Below, one piece after another: positions 57,550 through 64,000 of a stretch of DNA of 64,000 nt. The stretch is from Natrinema sp. SYSU A 869. GTDB taxonomy: Archaea; Halobacteriota; Halobacteria; Halobacteriales; Natrialbaceae. Location of the stretch: positions 62,001 through 126,000 of the forward strand of contig NZ_CP082248.1 in the NCBI RefSeq assembly GCF_019879105.1, in the 5' to 3' direction. The position numbers were made by a program, and so were the translations under genes. Numbering within the stretch: the stretch's first letter is position 1; each line of letters begins with the position of its first letter. The notes under the pieces are model-generated. The model was not told where the DNA came from. It did no database searches and saw only the letters and a program-made list of their open reading frames with translations.

Positions 57550-57765
57550 ATGTCCACGAGGCAACAGTCGTTAGCGGTACCAGACGAGCTCGCATCACCA
57601 CAGGCCAAACTGGTCTACCTGTCCCTTCTCATCATGGAGGACGCAACAGCGACCAACCTCCAACAGTTCCTCGGACTGCCGAAACTCACGCTCCTCTCCG
57701 TACTCGAGTCGCTCGTTGCAAAGGATCTCGTCCGCCAGACGGAGGATGGCTATGTCAGTCAGTGA
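57550..57765 (+). CDS. Small HTH (TrmB/MarR-like) protein
   Basis: 71 residues. PDELASPQAKLVYLSLLIME, then ATNLQQFLGLPKLTLLSVLE and DLVRQTEDGYV form one winged helix. Overlaps the next gene by 20 bp. Likely a regulator of the downstream beta-ketothiolase operon. Confidence 0.7.
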   Translation: MSTRQQSLAVPDELASPQAKLVYLSLLIMEDATATNLQQFLGLPKLTLLSVLESLVAKDLVRQTEDGYVSQ

Positions 57766-58332
57766 ATTTACCGAGTCCCTGATCGTCCCCACCGGTACAC
57801 AGACCGATCTCCGGGTTGATTGTTATGTCCGGTCCGCCGTTGGAGGACCGACTGCCGAAACGATTACCTCGATTGTCGATCGACTGCAGCGGCTCTGCGA
57901 CTACGGGCAGATCAGCACCTGTCAAATCTCCTCATGGCCGCCGGAACGCCATACGGTCAACACGCATGAACCGACGCGACATGGGCTTATAGCCGAGTTC
58001 GAACGCTGGGCTGACCAACACGGTGTGACGCTCGAGCCAGCCTTCCGTCGGCAAACGGTACCACCGTCATCACTCGGGATCAGTGCCGACGATTCGCGTG
58101 AACGAATACGGGTACCGATCGTAGCGCTGGCATTGTACGAGGATACGCCTCCCGATTCAGACCCGGAGACAGAGTCTCTCCGCGGGGTTGTTCCATATAC
58201 CGATCAGACCTACACGGATACCGCTCGGACGTATACGGTCGATGACTGGCTCTCTGCGGTCGACCCAGAGATGTCTGAAGGGGGAACACATGATACGCAG
58301 ACCGATCACCCATCGCTGCTGGAGGGAGAGCG

Positions 58333-58336
<4 letters not shown>
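57746..58336 (+). CDS. Haloarchaeal HTH-associated hypothetical protein
   Basis: About 196 residues from ATG 57746 (MAMSVSEFTESLIVPTG). Contains SIVDRLQRLCDYGQISTCQI and a C-terminal PYTDQTYTDTARTYTVDDWL. I recognise no enzyme motif. It overlaps the reductase gene by 4 bp (ATGA), so it is in the same operon. Confidence 0.6.
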
Positions 58337-59129
<793 letters not shown>

Positions 59130-59133
<4 letters not shown>

Positions 59134-60323
59134 CGACGGCTCGTTCCCAAGCCACGGACGGGCACACCGAACGCGTGGCGGTGATCGGCGCCTCGATGAC
59201 GCAGTTCGGCCAGCGCGAGGAATGGATCCTGGACCTGTTGGCGGAGGCTGGAAGTGAGTGTCTCGACGATGCAGGCGTCGAGGCGTCCGACGTCGAGCAC
59301 CTCTACGTCTCGAACATGACCAGTGGCGAGTTCGAAGGGATGACAGGCGTGATGAACGCGCTGGCCCACGATCTGGGCGCGATACCGGCATACACCCAAC
59401 GGGTCGACCAGACGAGTTCCAGCGGCGGCGCCGGTATCTATGCCGCCTGGCAGTCGATCACAAGTGGCGCTAGCGACATGACACTGCTCGTCGGCGGCGA
59501 GAAAATGACCCATACGACGACCGGCGAATCAACCGACATTATCGCCTCGATCGGTCACCCTGTCGAGTATAAACACGGGGTCACGCTCCCGTCGTTCGCG
59601 GGACTCACGGCCCGCCATTATCTTGAGCGGTTCGACGTGCCCCGCGAGAGTCTCGGCAAGGTCGCGGTTAAGAACCACGCGAACGGCGTCGACAACCCTA
59701 ACGCACAGTTCCAGAAGGAGGTCGACCTCGAGACCATCCTCGAGTCACCGATTATCGCTGATCCGCTCCGCCTGTATGACTTCTGTCCGGTCACGGACGG
59801 CTCGGCTGCGCTGCTGTTCTGCCCCGAATCGGTCGCCCAGGAGTACACCGACGAGTACGCGGTGGTCGCGGGCGTCGACGGTGCAACGGACACCCACGTC
59901 GTCCACGAGCGGAAGGATCCGACCGTGATGGACGGCGTCGTCAAAAGTGGACAGGGTGCCTACGAGATGAGCGGCTACAGCCCCGATGATATCGACGTGG
60001 CCGAACTCCACGACATGTTCACCATCCTCGAGTTCCTCCAGATGGAGGGGCTCGGCTTCGCCGAGCAGGGCGGAGCTTGGCAACTCGTCGAGGAAGGTTA
60101 CACCGAGCGCGACACCGGCGAGTTGCCGATCAACACCTCGGGCGGACTCAAGTCGAAAGGGCACCCGCTCGGAGCCAGCGGTGTTGCTCAAGGCGTCGAA
60201 ATCTACGAACAGCTCGTCAGCGAGGCTGGCCCGCGGCAGGTCGACGCAGACGTGGGGCTGTGCTGTAACGTCGGCGGGTTCGGCAACTGCGTCATCACGA
60301 CGATCATGGAGGCAGCACGATGA
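59130..60323 (+). CDS. bktB: Haloarchaeal-type beta-ketothiolase alpha subunit
   Basis: 397 residues, GTG start inside the previous stop. Thiolase/SCP-x fold: RVAVIGASMTQFG, then VDQTSSSGGAGIYAAWQSI, DVAELHDMFTILEFL, SKGHPLGASGVAQG and GLCCNVGGFGNC. The nucleophile position has Ser instead of Cys (TSSSGG near residue 96). Haloarchaeal beta-ketothiolases are known to use a Ser-His-His set and to need a small OB-fold partner, which is encoded next. Likely condenses acyl-CoA units for PHA. Confidence 0.86.
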
Positions 60324-60679
60324 CGATGGACGCGACTCGGTACACGGACGGTTCGATCAGCTACCCTAGGCATCCACGCGGTCCCGGTGGCGCGGAGCCG
60401 GTCGAAACGATCGATCTCAGCGAGTACACCGCCGAGGTTGTCACGTGGACGACGAGTACGGCGACGCCACCCGGTGTGCGCGAGCCGAACACGCTTGCGA
60501 TCGTCGAATTCACCGTTGAGGGTGAATCGGTCCGGGCGATCGGGCAGGTCACGACCGATGAGGTCGCAACCGGTGACGAGGTCCGCCCGGTTCACGTCGA
60601 CGAACTCCGCGAACCCGGCGCCGGCATCCGTGAGCCCGATAGTCAGGCGTGGGACGGCTACCGGTTCGAACCAGCGTAA
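60320..60679 (+). CDS. OB-fold (DUF35) subunit of beta-ketothiolase
   Basis: 119 residues, overlapping the thiolase stop by 4 bp. VETIDLSEYTAEVVTWTTST, then NTLAIVEFTVEGESVRAIGQ and DEVRPVHVDELREPGAG form the OB-fold part of DUF35 proteins; the zinc-ribbon half common in other DUF35 members is absent. It corresponds to the beta subunit of haloarchaeal two-subunit ketothiolases. Confidence 0.83.
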   Translation: MTMDATRYTDGSISYPRHPRGPGGAEPVETIDLSEYTAEVVTWTTSTATPPGVREPNTLAIVEFTVEGESVRAIGQVTTDEVATGDEVRPVHVDELREPGAGIREPDSQAWDGYRFEPA

Positions 60680-61192
60680 ACTACCGCGCTCTCCCGCTCA
60701 CCTGACAGCTCACGCTCAACAAGATAGCCGTCGTGGCCGATGACGGAATCATTCACTGGGTCACATCTGATCAGGAACCCGCGGCAGTTACGTTCGGGTA
60801 ACCGACTAACTGAGACGTTAGATTACTGTTTATCACCCTGTAGGATAACGTTCCATCCGGAGGCACTCCCCGAACCACGCTCCAGACTCGAGTCACTCGC
60901 GACTCGAGAACTGCACCCACCTGCGTTCCTCGTTCGGCATCGCTCTGGGACATGTCATTGCGATCCGACGACGAGGAACACGCGCTGAGCGGACCACAGC
61001 TACCGAGACACACCACCAGGGTGCCTCCATTTCTCCACACGACGGCTTCGATACTAGCTTCGCGAGGAATTCGCGGAGTCGCTACTTTGTTTCCGTCTCA
61101 CTCCGAGCTCGCGTTCCCACTGCTGTTCACCACCGCGTGGGGTTCCGATCTCCGTCGCAGCGAACCTTTCTCCGAACGTTGCGATAGCGATA
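60680..61192. other. Intergenic stretch without a supported gene
   Basis: 513 bp between the thiolase operon and the convergent sulfatase gene. Open frames here lack haloarchaeal coding character. I saw no strong hairpin or repeat, apart from short CACTCGCGACTCGAG-type palindromes near 60895-60910. Confidence 0.4.
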
Positions 61193-62547
61193 CTACTCGA
61201 GCCCAGCGAACATCCGATCGTAGTCGTCGGGACGAACCGGCCCGTCGAGTACTGGATCGTCCGTCTCGCGCATCCATGTTGCGAGCGTCGACGCTAGTTT
61301 GGCTCGCACTTGTGCGTATTTCGCTTTGTCGGCGACATTCTCCTGCTCGTGTGGGTCAGATTCGAGGTCGTACAGTTCTTCGTACACCCGCGTCGGCCGC
61401 CCGTAGCGGCCCCGGACCTCGCGCCCGGCCAGGCTCGCGTAGACGTCGTTGGGGAGAAACACCCTCGGGTTGTGCCAGAAGTTCCTGATGTACTTGAACC
61501 GCTCTGTCCGGACAGCACGAATCGGGTTGTACATTCCGTGCCAGGTGATTTCTGCGAATACGCGGTTGCGAGGGAGTACATCCGGTCATTATCGAGCAGC
61601 GGGACCAGACTGTAGCCGTCGATGTCATCCGGTGTCTCGCCCGTAGCGAGGTCGAGAACAGTCGGCAGGATGTCTACATTACTCACTAGCTCCTCGTAGA
61701 CCGTCCCGCCGTCGATCAGCGGTGGATACCGTGCCAGCAGAAAGGCTTCGATGCCCGGATCGTAGCAGGTCCCCTTCGCTCGAGGGAATGCGATGCCGTG
61801 CTCGGTCGTAAACAGCACAAGCGTCTCCTCCTCGAAGCCCGCCGACTCAAGGGAATCGAGGATCGTTCCCAGAGCATCGTCGAGCGCGTACACCATCCCT
61901 CGCATGGCTGCGAGATCCTCGCGGATACCTGGCTCGTCGGGCAGGTACCCGGGAACCTCGATCTCGTCGGGGTCGTCCGCGTCGTAGCGATCGCCGTACC
62001 CGTAGAGGACGTCGCCCTCCTCCTCGTCCACTTCGTCCATCTCCAGGCGGTGGGCCTCGAAGAACCCCACCGACGCGAAAAACGGAGGCTCGAGACCGCT
62101 GTCCAAGTACTGCGAGAGGGTGTCCGCGACGTCCGCCGCGCGGTTGACCGAGTGCAATTCGGGAGCGACGTTCGGAGAGAGGCGACCGGCCGTATGGATC
62201 TCGTTGTAACCGATGTCTTCGGGCGACTCCGAAATGTGCTGGAGTCCGAACAGGTGTGTCCCGTAGCCGGCTTCGGACAACCGATGCGAAAGCGTCTGTT
62301 CGGTGTCGAGTTCCCATTCGGTATGAGCCAGTCCCAAGAGTCCGTTCACGTGCGGGTAGTAGCCGGTGAAGAGGCTACTGCGGCTCGGCGAACACTGCGG
62401 TGCCGTCGTAAAGTGGTTGGCGAACCGGGCGCCCTCATCGGCCAACCGATCGAGGTTCGGCATCTCGATGTCGACGCCGTAGCACCCCACGTATTGGCCG
62501 AGATCGTGGCAGTGTATCAGGAGCACGTTCGGCGCATCCATTGTCAT
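61193..62547 (-). pseudogene. Sulfatase (alkaline phosphatase superfamily), frameshifted
   Basis: From ATG 62547: NVLLIHCHDLGQYVGCYGVD holds the metal-binding Asp; PQCSPSRSSLFTG is the CxPSR site where Cys becomes formylglycine; LFTTEHG and LARYPP follow. Near 61568 the frame changes: the C-terminal part FAEITWHGMYNPIRAVRTER to DYDRMFAGLE (stop at 61193) lies in a second frame, joined by one extra base. Likely a sulfuric or phosphoric ester hydrolase. Otherwise full-length (~450 residues). Confidence 0.85.
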
Positions 62548-62611
62548 TTTCTCCCACGGGAGAAAACGGTTAAAACTGCAGCCGTGTGACGGCGGATTTC
62601 GAGAGAAGTAG

Positions 62612-62886
62612 GTGTCTCAGCGATGGACAAGAAGACAGATACTCGAGAATCGTTACCGCAACATTCTGAAGCCCGAGAGCGTCGTCTGGGACAAGATCGG
62701 TGAAACCGTCGAAGAGAACGCAGTTGTCGACAAGCTTTGTCAGCTCCGCGAGGCCGCTCGAGAGGGCAACGTCCCAGTGTTCTACTCCCCGCATACTACG
62801 AGGACGCGGAGTACGACGACTGGCAGCACCTCAACGCGATCGACGAGATCATGTCCGACACGCGGATGTTCGACGTCGACACCTAA
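62612..62886 (+). pseudogene. Isochorismatase-family hydrolase remnant
   Basis: SVVWDKIGETVEENAVVDKL, then LREAAREGNVPVFYSPH match the early part of the cysteine hydrolase family. One extra base near 62797 gives YYEDAEYDDWQHLNAIDEIM through RMFDVDT, then a stop. Both the catalytic-Asp N-terminus and the Cys-bearing C-terminus are missing, so this is a fragment. Confidence 0.65.
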
Positions 62887-62980
62887 CCGTCAAAAACGAA
62901 CTCCAGTTGTTTGTTGGTCGTGAGAACGATCGGCGCCTAAGCGGCACAACGCTTTCACCTAACGGACCGTACGACGGCAC

Positions 62981-63811
62981 GTGAACCACGATACCTGGTC
63001 CGAGTCACAAGCAGAAACGACCGTCACCGTCGACGGCCACGAGCTGTCGATCGCGTATCGTGACGAAGGCGAGGGCGAGCCCGTCGTGTTTCTCCACGGT
63101 ATTCCGACGTGGTCGTTTCTCTGGCGGCGGATCACTCCTCAGTTAGCGGATCAGTTTCGGACTATCGTCCCGGATTTCGTCGGCTACGGAAACAGTGATC
63201 GGCGCGATACGTTCGACCGCTCAATCCGCGCTCAGGAACAGGCCGTCGCCAACCTCGTCGACCAGCTGGGACTCGAGGAGTTCCACGTCGTCGGTCACGA
63301 TATCGGTGGTGGCGTCGCGCTCCGGTACGCCGCACAGACGGACGATCGGATCGACAAACTGGTCCTTTCGAACGCGACAGCGTACGGATCTTGGCCGGTC
63401 GAGTACATTACCTCGCTGGGGCTCCCGCGGACCCTCGAGATGGATGCTGACGCGTTCCGCGAACGACTCGATCGCGCGTTCGTCGACGGTCTCGAACGAG
63501 ACGACCTGAATCCGGAGTGGGTTGACGGGATGACAGAGCCGTGGCTCCGAGCTGACGGTCGGCGGGCGTTCGCCCGCGCTGCCGTCGCGACGAACACGAA
63601 CCATACGACCGAAATTGATTACGATATCATCGACGTCGACCTGTTGTGCCTGTGGGGCACAGCGGATACGGAACAACCCGTCGACGATGGCCGGAGACTC
63701 GTCAACGATATCGGTGGCGAGATCGTCGCGCTCGAGGACGCCGGACACTGGGTGACCGAAGACCGGCCGGACGCGTACCGTGACCATCTCGAAGCATTTC
63801 TCACTGAGTAG
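62981..63811 (+). CDS. Haloalkane dehalogenase/epoxide hydrolase-like alpha/beta-hydrolase
   Basis: 276 residues; GTG start at 62981. HGIPTWSFLWRRI supplies the oxyanion hole. The nucleophile elbow GHDIGGG has Asp rather than Ser, as in dehalogenases and epoxide hydrolases. Acid region LLCLWGTADTEQPV and His in EDAGHWVTEDRPD complete the triad. Substrate not determined. It follows the isochorismatase-like remnant by ~95 bp. Confidence 0.87.
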   Translation: MNHDTWSESQAETTVTVDGHELSIAYRDEGEGEPVVFLHGIPTWSFLWRRITPQLADQFRTIVPDFVGYGNSDRRDTFDRSIRAQEQAVANLVDQLGLEEFHVVGHDIGGGVALRYAAQTDDRIDKLVLSNATAYGSWPVEYITSLGLPRTLEMDADAFRERLDRAFVDGLERDDLNPEWVDGMTEPWLRADGRRAFARAAVATNTNHTTEIDYDIIDVDLLCLWGTADTEQPVDDGRRLVNDIGGEIVALEDAGHWVTEDRPDAYRDHLEAFLTE

Positions 63812-63909
63812 CGTCGGTCGACGCCGTGACAGCGATTACAAATCTGGAGAGTATCGTTCGGGCAGACGACCGGGTCACCATTATAATCCGTGCGGTCGTC
63901 GTTCGCGTG

Positions 63910-64000
63910 ATGGTAGCAATTCATCGAGTGACGACGACGGAAGAGAGGGTGTCGGGAACGATGCTCGGCGGCCGCTTGCCGACGGTGGGTCGGACGACTG
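63910..64000 (+). CDS. Start of an unidentified gene running off the window
   Basis: ATTATAATCC at 63881-63890 is a good TATA box 20-29 nt before ATG 63910, which opens MVAIHRVTTTEERVSGTMLG without a stop to the window end. Too short to name. Confidence 0.35.
   Translation, partial: MVAIHRVTTTEERVSGTMLGGRLPTVGRTT

Noticed and set aside
60952-61488. Open frame running into the sulfatase 3' end on the + strand
   Set aside because: Arg/Ser-rich shadow of the minus-strand sulfatase; no promoter or motif.

Overview
The window comes from a halophilic archaeon (class Halobacteria). The proteins are very acidic and Asp/Glu-rich, the DNA is GC-rich, and many starts are leaderless with a TATA-like element about 25-30 nt upstream. 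Many families are haloarchaeal: RdfA, the archaea-specific SMC-related protein, HTH_10 (Bat-type) regulators, the two-subunit beta-ketothiolase, and ISH-type insertion sequences. Genus cannot be set from the sequence alone. There is no rRNA and no convincing tRNA.

Layout. (1) 1-3.8 kb: divergent alaX (tRNA-Ala editing, frameshifted) and a folC-folP fusion. (2) 3.8-4.3 kb: transposase debris. (3) 4.5-11.9 kb: a formate dehydrogenase-type operon with a NuoF-like subunit whose flavin/NAD site looks lost, an Fe-S subunit, a catalytic subunit, a DUF1641 protein and a second, frameshifted molybdopterin oxidoreductase. (4) 12-14.6 kb: rdfA followed by an SMC-like ATPase. (5) 14.8-18.8 kb: a degraded IS6-type element with intact 8-bp target duplication, integrase and repressor remnants, a four-hairpin array and a broken DNA-binding protein gene. 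(6) 19-34 kb: a metabolic and stress region with four SAM methyltransferases (a fifth is arsM), DUF1326/DUF2182 pair, cupin, two alpha/beta hydrolases, a BBE-type flavoprotein, OsmC, regulators, a CPBP protease and a Tat-exported serine hydrolase. (7) 35-40.3 kb: an IS5-like element, a regulator, and an arsenic operon (arsR-arsM-small membrane protein-arsN2) behind a perfect 30-bp palindromic operator. (8) 41-57 kb: an accessory island of toxin-antitoxin-like modules (HTH/PIN, AbiEi/AbiEii, DUF7342 pair, Fic, HTH-nucleotidyltransferase) mixed with integrase, IS, HNH and Orc1/Cdc6 remnants. (9) 57.5-60.7 kb: an acetoacetyl-CoA reductase plus two-subunit beta-ketothiolase operon typical of polyhydroxyalkanoate precursor supply. 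(10) 61-64 kb: sulfatase, isochorismatase-family remnant and a haloalkane dehalogenase-like hydrolase.

Most unusual signals: a compact pseudoknotted RNA candidate at 53364-53442 with a TATA box at the right distance; tandem hairpin arrays at 17304-17401 and 57169-57363, where the stems differ but the flanks are conserved; a four-copy dispersed repeat of about 170-225 bp; two TnpB-derived, hairpin-ended miniature elements in the AbiEii toxin gene, one of whose removal restores the reading frame exactly; and single-base frameshifts in at least eleven otherwise well-preserved genes, which may be assembly errors rather than real decay.
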